Of a DNA stretch of 64,000 nt, positions 17,175 through 25,215 are shown piece after piece. This stretch comes from a gamma proteobacterium HIMB30 (lineage in GTDB: Bacteria > Pseudomonadota > Gammaproteobacteria > Pseudomonadales > Litorivicinaceae). Where the stretch lies: positions 186,001-250,000 of the forward strand of contig AGIG01000034.1 in the NCBI GenBank assembly GCA_000227525.2, in the 5' to 3' direction. Position 1 is the first letter of the stretch. Every line of letters begins with the position of its first letter. The position numbers were made by a program, and so were the translations under genes. The notes under the pieces were generated by a model, which did not search any database, had not been told where the DNA came from, and saw nothing but the letters and a program-made list of their open reading frames with translations.

Positions 17175-17956
17175 ATGATGTAGCTGATTGGTGGACAACA
17201 AAGATAATTCGGATGGAACCCGGGCAAATCGAATTCAGAAACCAACCAATCGAAGCGTTAATTCAATCTCATTCCTTTACGCAAATGATATGGCTTATGA
17301 CCATGGGCGAAACTCCGTCAACTGCACAAACACGCCTTCTTGATGCGGCATTGGTCGCGTCAGTTGATCACGGCCCTCAGGCGCCGTCGATCGCGGCCAG
17401 TCGGATGGCAATGACTTGCGGTGTTGGAATCAATAATGCCATTGCTTCCGGTGTCAACATGCTTGGCGACGTTCATGGTGGTGCTGGCGAACAGGCCCTG
17501 GAGCTTTATCAGTCGATCCTTGGTGAAAGTTCAGATCAATCTCTTGAGAACGCAATTGATCATGCACTAGATCAATCCATTCAAAAGACAGCCTTTGTTC
17601 CAGGTTTCGGACATCGTTTCCATAAACCGGAAGATCCAAGAGCACGCCCATTGATGGAATTACTTCGACAGTGTGCGCAAGATGACCCTTCGATTGATCC
17701 TCGTTTCGCGGATATCGCAGAAGGAGTACAAGATGCAATTGAACGTCGCAAAGGGAAGCGAATTGCGATGAATATCGACGGAGCAACTGCTGCGATTTAT
17801 GGTGCTCTGGGCGTTCCAGCAACCTTAGCGCGCGGCCTGTTTTGTCTATCAAGAAGCGTTGGTCTTACGGCGCATGCTTACGAACAATCGCTGTCTAACG
17901 AGCGCAACAAAGGGCCTACCCCACCAAGTTACCGATGGACACATGATCCTAATTAA
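17171..17956 (+). CDS. Citryl-CoA-lyase-like protein (short citrate-synthase fold)
   Basis: A 261-residue stand-alone citrate-synthase-type domain, much shorter than citrate synthase (about 430) and matching citryl-CoA lyase or the C-terminal domain of ATP-citrate lyase. The three catalytic positions of the fold are present: H102 (GDVHGGAGEQ), H148 (GFGHRFH) and D203 (NIDGATAAI); SVDHGPQAPS (64-73) is also typical of the lyase group. Expected reaction: citryl-CoA to acetyl-CoA and oxaloacetate, or the equivalent for a homologous acid. It overlaps the CoA-transferase gene by four bases, supporting a two-step activation and cleavage pair. Confidence 0.88.
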   Translation: MNDVADWWTTKIIRMEPGQIEFRNQPIEALIQSHSFTQMIWLMTMGETPSTAQTRLLDAALVASVDHGPQAPSIAASRMAMTCGVGINNAIASGVNMLGDVHGGAGEQALELYQSILGESSDQSLENAIDHALDQSIQKTAFVPGFGHRFHKPEDPRARPLMELLRQCAQDDPSIDPRFADIAEGVQDAIERRKGKRIAMNIDGATAAIYGALGVPATLARGLFCLSRSVGLTAHAYEQSLSNERNKGPTPPSYRWTHDPN

Positions 17957-17981
17957 GTATCGATCAAGGGACCGATAAGCC

Positions 17982-18182
17982 ATGTCAGATCCGCTAGGAT
18001 TAATTTATGCAATTGTGATTTGCGGCCTCGGCGGTTTCATAGGGCAATACGTGTACCAGTTCTTCAGACCGAAGCTCGGTATGATTTGGTCAGGCGGCGT
18101 TGCCGCACTGATCGCATTTTTTGTGATGGTCATGATCGCGGCCCTGACACAGGCACTCTTCGGATATCCTCCCATATCATGA
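17982..18182 (+). CDS. Small two-span membrane protein
   Basis: A 66-residue protein with two hydrophobic segments (LGLIYAIVICGLGGFIGQYV and GGVAALIAFFVMVMIAALT) joined by a short basic loop FRPKLGMIW. It follows the citryl-CoA-lyase-like gene by 25 bases on the same strand, with a GGGACCGATAAGCC stretch upstream that gives only a weak ribosome site. No named family recognised; it resembles small GlsB/YeaQ-like or Asp23-associated membrane proteins only in size and shape. Probably the last gene of the operon. Confidence 0.6.
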   Translation: MSDPLGLIYAIVICGLGGFIGQYVYQFFRPKLGMIWSGGVAALIAFFVMVMIAALTQALFGYPPIS

Positions 18183-18219
18183 GTCTCATCCGACACGATC
18201 TTAAGTAAGGCTTCAAAAA

Positions 18220-18242
18220 GGGCGCACCAGACGGTGACGCCC
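18220..18242 (+). terminator. Imperfect hairpin after the citrate-cleavage operon
   Basis: GGGCGCACC and GGTGACGCCC can pair around an AGAC loop with one bulged A, forming about nine pairs. There is no T-run directly after it, so it is at best a weak intrinsic terminator; a pyrimidine-rich stretch follows at 18252-18287. Confidence 0.35.
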
Positions 18243-18364
18243 GCAGCACTCCTTGACTGCTTCTTCTTGTTCTCGTTTTTCTTATTATCTCGCACCTCAT
18301 CCTGAGGCAGATAACATCAGTAAACAGCAGTTATGCAAGTTTTACAACTGATCCCCAGGTTCAT

Positions 18365-19021
18365 TCAGCGACCCACGCGAACCTTCAAGCGATAGGGATC
18401 AGGCACGCTCAAGTGCTGCTCCTCATACCAATTAATCTTTATCAGCGGCCCCAGGTCATAAAATGCTTTCGAAATCTCGTGCTGGACTGCTCGCGCATCG
18501 TCGTCAACGTGGGCATATTGAAGGTCAATCAAACCACCCGACTGAAAGATCAGATCTAGCTCGACCACACCACGAGAGAGTATGTTTGCAGCTTTCAGTC
18601 GTTCGGCTAAAAACGCATAAATATCGTCAATAATGCGTTGCCGAGCCACTGCCTTATCAAGTGTTTTAAATTGCTGAATCTGGATTGAGAGGATCTCATC
18701 TCGATCTGTCGGACACCGAAATGACTTTGCGATCAGAGAACCCATCAATCGATCTCGAAAACCATCTTGAATGTATCGACCGGACCAATTCGCCAGCGCG
18801 CGCTGATCTTCAAACTCACGTCCAATGGCCTGGCTCGCAAGAAATAGCATGTACCGGTTAGAGAGGTCCTTGATTGAATCGTTTGTCAAATCAGTATCGA
18901 CAGCAAACTGGACGCAATCGACGTCGCGATAAATGACTTCAAGACGATCAATCAACTCTTGAGAGGCCATCACCCATGAGTTGGAGATCAAGGCAACCGC
19001 AACCAACGTTATTCTTTTCAT
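18365..19021 (-). CDS. Secreted protein of unknown function, possible TonB-C-like end
   Basis: A 218-residue protein from ATG 19021 (MKRITLVAVALISNSWVMAS), a clear signal peptide; the frame can be extended six residues upstream. The middle is helical and charged. The last 80 residues (LSRGVVELDLIFQSGGLIDL, then EISKAFYDLGPLIKI) follow the alternating pattern of TonB C-terminal-like domains, but the match is weak. One early Cys (DVDCVQF) and one later (SFRCPTD) could form a disulphide. It is alone on its strand between the citrate operon and the GFA gene. Function unknown. Confidence 0.65.
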   Translation of the reverse strand: MKRITLVAVALISNSWVMASQELIDRLEVIYRDVDCVQFAVDTDLTNDSIKDLSNRYMLFLASQAIGREFEDQRALANWSGRYIQDGFRDRLMGSLIAKSFRCPTDRDEILSIQIQQFKTLDKAVARQRIIDDIYAFLAERLKAANILSRGVVELDLIFQSGGLIDLQYAHVDDDARAVQHEISKAFYDLGPLIKINWYEEQHLSVPDPYRLKVRVGR

Positions 19022-19056
19022 AGCTCGATCATACGGCAAAACGTGATGACTGGTCG

Positions 19057-19494
19057 CTACTGTTTCAACTGGCTTTGCGCACTCTCAGGGCCCTTATCAA
19101 AACAAGGTGTATGCTCGATATCCGTGATCCAATGGAGGGCTGACGATGCGAAGATATGCTTCTTCGGCACCAGCATCGCTGACTGATTCAAGAATCCGGT
19201 CCGAATATTGAACCGCTGCCTGTTCTCATCACATGCGTAAAGCTGTGTACCACAGTGACCACAGAATGCTTGGATTCGTCGGTTACCGCTCTCAGCGACC
19301 TTGATGTACTCACTCGGGGTCCCTGTAATTTGAAAATCCGCTACATCACTGACTGCCACTGCACGATAGGGTCCACCGCCTATCGTCTGACAGTCAGTAC
19401 AATGACAAGCCATAACCATATCCGGATCCACTTGGGCGGTGATGGCAATCGTGCCGCAGTGGCAATGTCCATCAATCGTTATTTTTTCAGCCAT
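19057..19494 (-). CDS. GFA/CENP-V-domain zinc protein
   Basis: A 145-residue GFA-domain protein (name from glutathione-dependent formaldehyde-activating enzyme, a function now doubted). The cysteine ladder that binds two zinc ions is complete: GHCHCG at the start, CHCTDCQ in the middle and FCGHCGTQLY afterwards. Members are often annotated as S-(hydroxymethyl)glutathione synthase but most are of unknown function. It lies 20 bases after the pirin gene on the same strand, suggesting a small stress-type operon. Confidence 0.9.
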   Translation of the reverse strand: MAEKITIDGHCHCGTIAITAQVDPDMVMACHCTDCQTIGGGPYRAVAVSDVADFQITGTPSEYIKVAESGNRRIQAFCGHCGTQLYACDENRQRFNIRTGFLNQSAMLVPKKHIFASSALHWITDIEHTPCFDKGPESAQSQLKQ

Positions 19495-19513
19495 AGTTCA
19501 CTCCTGATTCCAC

Positions 19514-20218
19514 TCAAGCAGCACTGTATCTCGGTAAATCAAAATACAGAAGCTCGCCTTCAATACCACTGACCGTTAGTCGAGATTCGTCTTCGAGATA
19601 CATCATGTCACCTGCCCATAATTCGCGATCATTCATCGTGCAGGAACCCTCGACGACCTGAAAGAATTGGCAACGTGACCCATCACTTGGAATTTCAGTC
19701 AGCGCCTCGCCTAAGGTCACGCGGTATAACGAGACGTCTTGATTAATCGATAGCGAATTATTTCGACCGTCCGGAGAGACCAGAAGCGTCAAGTGATTCG
19801 CTGTATGCATTTGAGAAATCGATCGCTGTTCATAACTGGGAGCGATGTCATTCGCTTTCGGCAAAATCCAAATTTGAAAAAAGTGTGTTTCGCCATCTGC
19901 TGCATTGAACTCCGAATGAAGAACACCCGTTCCTGCAGACATTCGCTGCACATCCCCGGCGGGTATGGTTTCTACATTTCCCATTGAATCTTTGTGCGCC
20001 AAAGCCCCGGTTTTCACATAAGAAATAATTTCCATATTTTGATGCCCATGGGTATCGAAACCACTTCCCACCGCAATACGATCTTCATTGATGACTCGAA
20101 GCACTGAAACACCCATAAAACGCGGGTCATACCAAGATCCAAACGAAAATGTGTGCTTTGACTTAAGCCAGCCAAAATCAGCCACCCCCCGACTGTCCGA
20201 CTTCCGAATCTCAATCAT
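19514..20218 (-). CDS. Pirin-family bicupin protein
   Basis: A 234-residue pirin (YhaK-like) protein, a double cupin with one metal site in the N-terminal barrel. Metal ligands are in GFDTHGHQNMEIISYV (two His) and GVLHSEFNA (His and Glu). The opening DFGWLKSKHTFSFGSWYDPRFMGV is diagnostic of the family. E. coli YhaK reacts to oxidative stress and some pirins are quercetin 2,3-dioxygenases; the physiological reaction is not known. It is transcribed away from the small gene at 20368 across a spacer that carries a GTTAC-N5-GTAAC palindrome. Confidence 0.92.
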   Translation of the reverse strand: MIEIRKSDSRGVADFGWLKSKHTFSFGSWYDPRFMGVSVLRVINEDRIAVGSGFDTHGHQNMEIISYVKTGALAHKDSMGNVETIPAGDVQRMSAGTGVLHSEFNAADGETHFFQIWILPKANDIAPSYEQRSISQMHTANHLTLLVSPDGRNNSLSINQDVSLYRVTLGEALTEIPSDGSRCQFFQVVEGSCTMNDRELWAGDMMYLEDESRLTVSGIEGELLYFDLPRYSAA

Positions 20219-20325
20219 TTCGACACCACTATTTTTTGTATCCCAATATCAGTCATGTTACTCCGAGTCACTTTTTTTGTTTGTCACATCATTCAATTGT
20301 TGCGCCGCACATAATTAGACGTTAG

Positions 20326-20344
20326 TATAGTTACCAATTGTAAC
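20326..20344 (+). promoter_or_regulatory. Palindrome GTTAC-CAATT-GTAAC overlapping a -10-like element
   Basis: In the spacer between the divergent pirin gene and the small gene at 20368, a five-base inverted repeat with a five-base centre lies at 20330-20344 and overlaps a TATAGT hexamer at 20326-20331. No convincing -35 is seen. A repressor of MarR size could block the promoter here, but which protein binds is unknown. Confidence 0.3.
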
Positions 20345-20367
20345 AACCTCTCAAAAGGAGATTCATA

Positions 20368-20595
20368 ATGTCAACTATGCAAGCCACAAGCTTCGTGTTT
20401 CATACAACCTGCAATGTGTGCAATCAGCTCAGAAAAGCGATCGTTGCTCCATTGCTAACACTCTACAAAGGAATCGTGATTTCACGGCAGTTGCATGCCA
20501 ACTATCAAGTTGCTGAACAACTCGCCGGGCGTGGTGATTTCAAAGGGATGTCGGTTGCTGAAGTCGCTAACTTTATCAACCAAAAAACACTTTAA
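20368..20595 (+). CDS. Small basic protein of unknown function
   Basis: A 75-residue protein with a strong AAAAGGAG ribosome site eight bases ahead of ATG. It has two nearby cysteines (TTCNVCNQLRKAI) and a helical second half (LHANYQVAEQLAGRGDFKG, then VAEVANFINQK). The layout recalls DUF1127-like small basic proteins but without the defining arginines, so I do not name a family. The gene is monocistronic, with a strong hairpin 13 bases after the stop. Confidence 0.65.
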   Translation: MSTMQATSFVFHTTCNVCNQLRKAIVAPLLTLYKGIVISRQLHANYQVAEQLAGRGDFKGMSVAEVANFINQKTL

Positions 20596-20607
20596 CCCTT
20601 ACAACTG

Positions 20608-20631
20608 ATTGGGCGGAAAACTCCGCCCAAT
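20608..20631. terminator. Bidirectional hairpin between convergent small genes
   Basis: ATTGGGCGGA and TCCGCCCAAT form a perfect ten-pair stem around an AAAC loop. It lies between the stop of the plus-strand small gene (20595) and the stop of the minus-strand DUF6435 gene (20633) and can serve both. No long T-run on either side. Confidence 0.75.
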
Positions 20632-20632
20632 G

Positions 20633-20803
20633 CTACGACTGGCTGAACTGATCAAGCTCCGCTTTTTTCGCTTCAGCCATCTCGGTCAATTCTGAGTATT
20701 TACGAATATCGCCACTCCGCTGCGCTTGCATCGCCTGCTCGAGCAGCGCCTTATATTCTTGATCCAACCTTTTCTTCGGATCTGTTTTTAAAAAACCAAA
20801 CAT
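20633..20803 (-). CDS. DUF6435 (Lacal_2735-type) small protein
   Basis: A 56-residue protein from ATG 20803 (MFGFLKTDPKKRLDQEYKAL), with GGAGG six bases upstream; the frame extends five codons further but without support. Lacal_2735/DUF6435 proteins start MFGxFK, then carry a charged coiled-coil of this kind (LDQEYKALLEQAMQAQRSGD). Function unknown. Confidence 0.8.
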   Translation of the reverse strand: MFGFLKTDPKKRLDQEYKALLEQAMQAQRSGDIRKYSELTEMAEAKKAELDQFSQS

Positions 20804-20864
20804 CAACACCTCCGTCACCTCTCTTTGTGATGGCGCCGGATGCGTGGTTTTAAACCCTCATCGC

Positions 20865-22061
20865 CTAGACAACAGACCCCGCGGCATACCCGGACGACCA
20901 GGCCCACTGAAAGTTATATCCGCCAAGATGACCTGTCACATCAACAACCTCCCCGATGAAATAAAGACCCCGATGCTCGGAGCACTCCATTGTTTTCGAT
21001 GAAATATGACGCGTATCGACCCCGCGTAACGTGACCTCAGCGGTCCGGTATCCTTCGGTCCCTGACGGTTTTAATGTCCACGCAGTGAGACTCGATCCAA
21101 TCTTCCGAAGAACTGCGTCTGGAATCTCGGCTAATGGCGTTGTTTGATAACTGGACCACAACAGTGCTTCGAGTTCGTTAACCAATGTCTTTGGCAATAA
21201 TTGTGTCAGTACCGTTCGCACCAGCGATTTACCGTGATGGCCTTTTGCGTCTAATAAATACTCACTGGCATCACAATCGGGCATCAAGTTGATTGTTATC
21301 GGCTGACCTGGCGACCAATAGCTCGAGACTTGCAACGATACAGGCCCCGACAGGCCTCGATGGGTAAACAATAATCCCTCACGGAAACTCTGCCCCGACG
21401 CCGCCATCACAACATCAGTCGATAAACCAGCGAGACGCTCGCAAAGTGATTTCCATTGATCGCTGAAAGTGAATGGGACAAGCGCCGCCGATCGATCGAG
21501 CACATCTAAACCGAATTGCTCGGCAAGCTCGTAACCAAATCCTGTCGCGCCCATCGTCGGGATCGACAGTCCACCCGTCGCGACCACCAAACTGTGACAG
21601 GTAAATTCACCGAGCGATGTTTGCAGGGAATATTCATCGCTCAATTGCTCGACCGAGGTGATCTGACAGTGCGTGAGAATCTCAACCCCAACTTCTTCAC
21701 ATTCGGTGAGCAGCATCTCAAGAATCTGCTTCGACGACTTGTCACAAAACAATTGTCCGAGCGTCTTCTCGTGGTATGCGATCCCGTGCTTCTCAACTAA
21801 CGCGACGAAATCCCACTGAGTGTATGAACTTAATGCTGATTTCACGAAATGCGGATTGGACGAAATGTAATTCTCGGGATCAATGTGCAGATTGGTGAAA
21901 TTGCAACTCCCGCCACCGGACATCAGAATTTTTTTACCAACCTTATTGCTGCTGTCGAGCACGAGTACTTTTCGCCCACGTTGACCTGCCGTCAGGGCAC
22001 AAAAAAGACCGGCTGCACCTCCGCCAATGACAATACAATCAACACCCGTTTTCTTTGCCAA
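20865..22061 (-). CDS. yhiN: YhiN/HI0933-family flavoprotein
   Basis: A 398-residue NAD(P)/FAD-dependent oxidoreductase of the HI0933/YhiN (BaiN-like) family. FAD-binding GGGAAGLFCALTAGQRG is at the N-terminus, with KKILMSGGGSCNFTN and the C-terminal CSEHRGLYFIGEVVDVTGHLGGYNFQWAWSSGYAAG, both diagnostic. I choose TTG 22061 because GAGGTGG lies at the right distance upstream and the protein then starts one turn before the dinucleotide fold; a longer frame from TTG 22085 exists. Substrate unknown in most bacteria; flavin-dependent reduction of unsaturated bonds is suggested for BaiN. Confidence 0.9.
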   Translation of the reverse strand: MAKKTGVDCIVIGGGAAGLFCALTAGQRGRKVLVLDSSNKVGKKILMSGGGSCNFTNLHIDPENYISSNPHFVKSALSSYTQWDFVALVEKHGIAYHEKTLGQLFCDKSSKQILEMLLTECEEVGVEILTHCQITSVEQLSDEYSLQTSLGEFTCHSLVVATGGLSIPTMGATGFGYELAEQFGLDVLDRSAALVPFTFSDQWKSLCERLAGLSTDVVMAASGQSFREGLLFTHRGLSGPVSLQVSSYWSPGQPITINLMPDCDASEYLLDAKGHHGKSLVRTVLTQLLPKTLVNELEALLWSSYQTTPLAEIPDAVLRKIGSSLTAWTLKPSGTEGYRTAEVTLRGVDTRHISSKTMECSEHRGLYFIGEVVDVTGHLGGYNFQWAWSSGYAAGSVV

Positions 22062-22262
22062 CGATTCGCACCACCTCAGATTCAATCAAGCGTTTACAAT
22101 AGCAGATGATTTCGATTACTTAGGTGCCGAAAAGAGCTTTCATACTCAAACTCTGTCGCGACGATCTCATCATAAATCAGGATTTGCCAACTCATCGATC
22201 TCAACGTTTAATCAGATACAAGTCTCTCGAGTTGAGTCAACAACACATTATATGAAGGCTCT

Positions 22263-22538
22263 ATGATTAAAGAATTATTTGTGATCATCATGGTGTTAAC
22301 TGATGGTGAATCAGTTGTGTCGATTAATCATGCAACCGCCCATCAAAACCTCAATGTCTTTGAGACACTGAGAGAATGCGAAACCGAACTACCGAGTTTT
22401 GTGACATCGACATATCCCGAGTTCAGCCCACGCCCGAATCTCATTGATCATCAGGTGGTTGTGACTGGCAATGCAACATCCCCACTGGGCGATCGATTTG
22501 CTTCCTGGAGGTGTGCGACAATGTTTATCGAAGGCTAG
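22263..22538 (+). CDS. Short cysteine-containing exported-type protein
   Basis: A 91-residue protein with a hydrophobic start (MIKELFVIIMVLTDGESVVS) that could be a weak signal peptide. Two cysteines are placed as FETLRECETEL and, near the end, SWRCATMFIEG. The same layout (F, then ExC, then xLRC close to the C-terminus) is found in the broken gene at 23111-23358, which supports this being a real small-protein family and not a chance frame. No named family recognised. Confidence 0.5.
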   Translation: MIKELFVIIMVLTDGESVVSINHATAHQNLNVFETLRECETELPSFVTSTYPEFSPRPNLIDHQVVVTGNATSPLGDRFASWRCATMFIEG

Positions 22539-22595
22539 ACTGGTTCCACGAAAACATTGAATCCGTCGAGTGGTTGGACTCGATCAAAGCGTCGA

Positions 22596-22994
22596 CTAAA
22601 ACAACTTCATTTGTTTGTCTGGCTCCCTCGCTCGAGCGAACGCATCCGAGAACACCTTTCCAAGAATCCCATAGCACAGCGGCAGTACCGCGTAGTTCCA
22701 GGCGACCGCTTGTTCTTTGACGGGTAGCTTCAGTGTTAATAGGACGCCAATCAAAAAAGCTAAAAGGCCACCATAAAGAGCACCTAAACCAATCGAGCGC
22801 GCGTGTATCGAGCGATCCTGATCGACCATAAAGGAGTAAATAATTGAGAAAAGAAGCACAAAAAATAGGCTCTTCGGATCGATTAAGACCACAGTCTCAT
22901 GGGTAACAGTAAAACCCTCAGTCCACGTGAATGAAAGCAATCCCGCAGTCAAAAGGACTCCTGTGTATGTACGGATATAGCGGCGCTTCCTCAC
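22596..22994 (-). CDS. Four-span membrane protein of unknown function
   Basis: A 132-residue protein beginning MRKRRYIRTYTGVLLTAGLL with a positively charged start and about four hydrophobic segments (8-22, 35-56, 68-88, 97-112), ending in a charged tail. No family recognised. It is isolated on its strand; no clear ribosome site apart from a purine-rich stretch (AGAGCGAGATGAATCGGTGAGG) whose AGG lies close to the start. Confidence 0.55.
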   Translation of the reverse strand: MRKRRYIRTYTGVLLTAGLLSFTWTEGFTVTHETVVLIDPKSLFFVLLFSIIYSFMVDQDRSIHARSIGLGALYGGLLAFLIGVLLTLKLPVKEQAVAWNYAVLPLCYGILGKVFSDAFARAREPDKQMKLF

Positions 22995-23110
22995 CGATTC
23001 ATCTCGCTCTACTTTTTATTTTTCTTTAACTTAACCCAACGGCCCGATAAGTTCACGGGGATTCATCCAAAAATAGACAACTGACTTGGAGGCGTTCTTG
23101 CCACAACGGT

Positions 23111-23358
23111 CTAATTACCCACGCATCGTAACGTTTGAACAATCTGCGGAGAGACGCGAGATTTAAGAATAAGATCACCACCCCGTTCTTTCACCACATA
23201 GTTGTCTGTCAATCGGTCATTTCTTTGCATGTTAACCAAGGTATTGCGACAAGCCTCGACTGATTCAAAGTGGTACCGCGAGCAAAACGTGGAACAAACT
23301 TATTAATACTGACGTTGTCTTCAATCAAGAACGTGGACGTCAAAATAATCCAAAACAT
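23111..23358 (-). pseudogene. Frameshifted short Cys-containing protein related to the one at 22263
   Basis: From ATG 23358 the frame reads MFWIILTSTFLIEDNVSINK then soon leaves any sensible pattern and stops near 23209. In the next frame the sequence FCSRYHFESVEAC, followed by RNTLVNMQRNDRLTDNYVV and ending SRVSPQIVQTLRCVGN with a stop at 23111, clearly continues the same kind of protein, while that frame has a stop just upstream of the join. The switch falls at a TTTT run in CCACGTTTTGCTCG; one extra T would repair it. Together the parts match the layout of the 91-residue protein at 22263. It may be a true pseudogene, a sequencing error in a homopolymer, or programmed slippage. Confidence 0.5.
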
Positions 23359-23374
23359 GTCACCGGCCCTTTAG

Positions 23375-24280
23375 TTAATTTTGCTTTGGCGCAAGGATAT
23401 TTTCTGGCGCACGTGCGGCTTCAGACTGACCTCTCGCGAGCGCGAGCGAGTACTCAGCAAAACCAGAGATGTCGACCCGAGGATATGGGATAGTTATTTT
23501 CGACTCATCAAAAATAGCTTTGATCTGTTCGAGAAGTTCCATCTGAGCAACCAATACGTTGTCTGTGGCAACCCACACACGAGCGAGGAGATTCACGCCG
23601 TATTCACCAAAGCTCTCGACACCCACCACAACATCGGTCTTATCGATCACCAATGATGAGGAATCAAATAGCTTAACCAGTAACCGCTTTGCCTCGGCAA
23701 CTTCATCCTCGTAAGCAATTGAGACCTGCAGATCTATTCGACGCGTGGGGAATTTTGAGAAATTGATAATGTTATTTGATAAACAGCTATTGTTCGGAAT
23801 GGTAACCATCTTGTTATCAATCGTCCTCAGCGTCGTCGTCAAAAGACCAACACTCTCAACCTTCCCCGCGACCCCATTTATTTCTACATGATCCTTCTTC
23901 TTAAAGACCTTATTGCCGGCCAACAAAATCCCTGCCGCTAGGTTGCTCAAAGAGTTCTGAAGCGCAAGACCAATAGCAAGACCGGCCGCACCGATCGCTG
24001 CCACAAGGGAATGCGTCTGGATTCCTAACGAGCTCAGGGCGCTGATTATCACCACGATGTAAAGAACGACTTTCGCTGTGGTTATCGCAAACTCAGTAAC
24101 GAGAGGCTCTAGCCGCAGCTTCTCTGAAAGAACCTCGACACGACTCGCCATCCAGCGAAGAGTAAGCCAAGCACACAATCCGAGGATAAGTAGAGATCCG
24201 AGAGATTTACCGGCGTTGAAGAATCCAGAAAAAGTAACTTGGGTTACTAAACTTTCCATTGTTTTAATCTCAAAATCCAT
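23375..24280 (-). CDS. MscS-family small mechanosensitive channel
   Basis: A 301-residue MscS-type channel that opens under membrane tension to release solutes after osmotic downshock. Three N-terminal helices lead to the pore helix AIGAAGLAIGLALQNSLSNLAAGILL (a glycine/alanine-packed pattern as in MscS), followed by the beta domain with VAGKVESVGLLTTTLRTIDNKMVTIPNN and the C-terminal alpha/beta domain. A second in-frame ATG at 24259 is a possible start. Single gene; no operon partner. Confidence 0.92.
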   Translation of the reverse strand: MDFEIKTMESLVTQVTFSGFFNAGKSLGSLLILGLCAWLTLRWMASRVEVLSEKLRLEPLVTEFAITTAKVVLYIVVIISALSSLGIQTHSLVAAIGAAGLAIGLALQNSLSNLAAGILLAGNKVFKKKDHVEINGVAGKVESVGLLTTTLRTIDNKMVTIPNNSCLSNNIINFSKFPTRRIDLQVSIAYEDEVAEAKRLLVKLFDSSSLVIDKTDVVVGVESFGEYGVNLLARVWVATDNVLVAQMELLEQIKAIFDESKITIPYPRVDISGFAEYSLALARGQSEAARAPENILAPKQN

Positions 24281-24753
24281 CTACATCAATGATCACACAA
24301 ATCACGATTTGAGGACATCAATGATCCAGCGGCGATAACGAATTCGCATGACCTGCATGAATTAAAGGGCTACTTTCAAAATTGGCATCACTTATGCTGG
24401 TTTCTAGGCAGACGCCCATCCGGTGTCAAAAAAAAGACGGTTCAATCTGGGCTGAGCGGGAATCGCCAGAATTGGATGAACGGGTCTCAATAAAACAAGA
24501 GTAATTTAATGAAACATCAAACTTAACCCCCCGAGATGCTGAGGCTCTCGGGGATTAAGTTGATCTAATAATTCATCCCAATAAGGCGAACAGCATCTGT
24601 CGTAGAGGAAGTCTTTCATGGTCAGTTTTGAAGTGAGTAATTAACCAATCCGCGTGACCTTTGACAATAGCGAGCGGAGTAGAGCGACTGGGCACAACTG
24701 AGAAGACGTGTAAACTAAGGTAACCGAATACGTAATAGGTTTGGGAGAATGGG
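24281..24753. other. Non-coding spacer with one strong hairpin
   Basis: Spacer of 473 bases between the divergent mscS-like and sufU-like genes. No credible frame was found on either strand. The only clear structure is the hairpin at 24521-24560. The promoter of the sufU-like gene is expected in the last 100 bases but no convincing hexamer pair was identified. Confidence 0.5.
24521..24560. terminator. Long imperfect inverted repeat (hairpin)
   Basis: ACTTAA plus CCCCGAGA pairs with TCTCGGGG plus TTAAGT, giving 14 pairs with a small internal bulge (CC against A) and a nine-base loop TGCTGAGGC. It stands in a spacer with no gene ending nearby, so it could be the terminator of an unseen short transcript or a protein-binding dyad. 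Confidence 0.45.
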
Positions 24754-25215
24754 TTGGACCAGGACCATCTAAAAGAACTAATTTCGGATCATGCCAGTCA
24801 TCCGAGAAATAAGTATCAACTAGAACAAGCAACCTGTACCTGCCGCGGAAAAAACCCATTATGCGGTGACGAAGTCACTATTCAGATCAGACTCTCCAGC
24901 TGCTCGTCGAAGATCGAGCAAATTACCTACTTAGGTCGTGGCTGCCCCATATCACAAGCGTCTGCATCGATCGTTACCGAAGTGTGCTCAGGGCTTTCGC
25001 CGTCTGACGCCTCTGCTCTGGCTTCCCATTTGAGAAATGTCATCACCACCGATGATCAAACGCAAATCGATGACCATTTGGCGTCTGCATGGTCTCAGGT
25101 CGAAGCGCTCGCAGCGATCCAAGTTAACCCTTCACGCGTGAAATGCGTGATGCTCGCCTGGCACACCTTGACACATGCGTTGAAAGAACCCGGGAAATCC
25201 GACACCGTGTTTTAA
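24754..25215 (+). CDS. SufU/IscU-type iron-sulphur cluster scaffold
   Basis: A 153-residue NifU N-terminal-like protein. The three scaffold cysteines and the aspartate are present: C37 and D39 in NPLCGDEVTI, C64 in GRGCPISQASASIVTE and C131 in RVKCVMLAWHTL. The SufU-type insertion between the second and third cysteine is present. No other suf or isc gene is adjacent. It converges with the cox operon and overlaps its last gene by four bases. CO dehydrogenase needs two [2Fe-2S] clusters in CoxS, so a supporting role is possible but not shown. Confidence 0.88.
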   Translation: MDQDHLKELISDHASHPRNKYQLEQATCTCRGKNPLCGDEVTIQIRLSSCSSKIEQITYLGRGCPISQASASIVTEVCSGLSPSDASALASHLRNVITTDDQTQIDDHLASAWSQVEALAAIQVNPSRVKCVMLAWHTLTHALKEPGKSDTVF

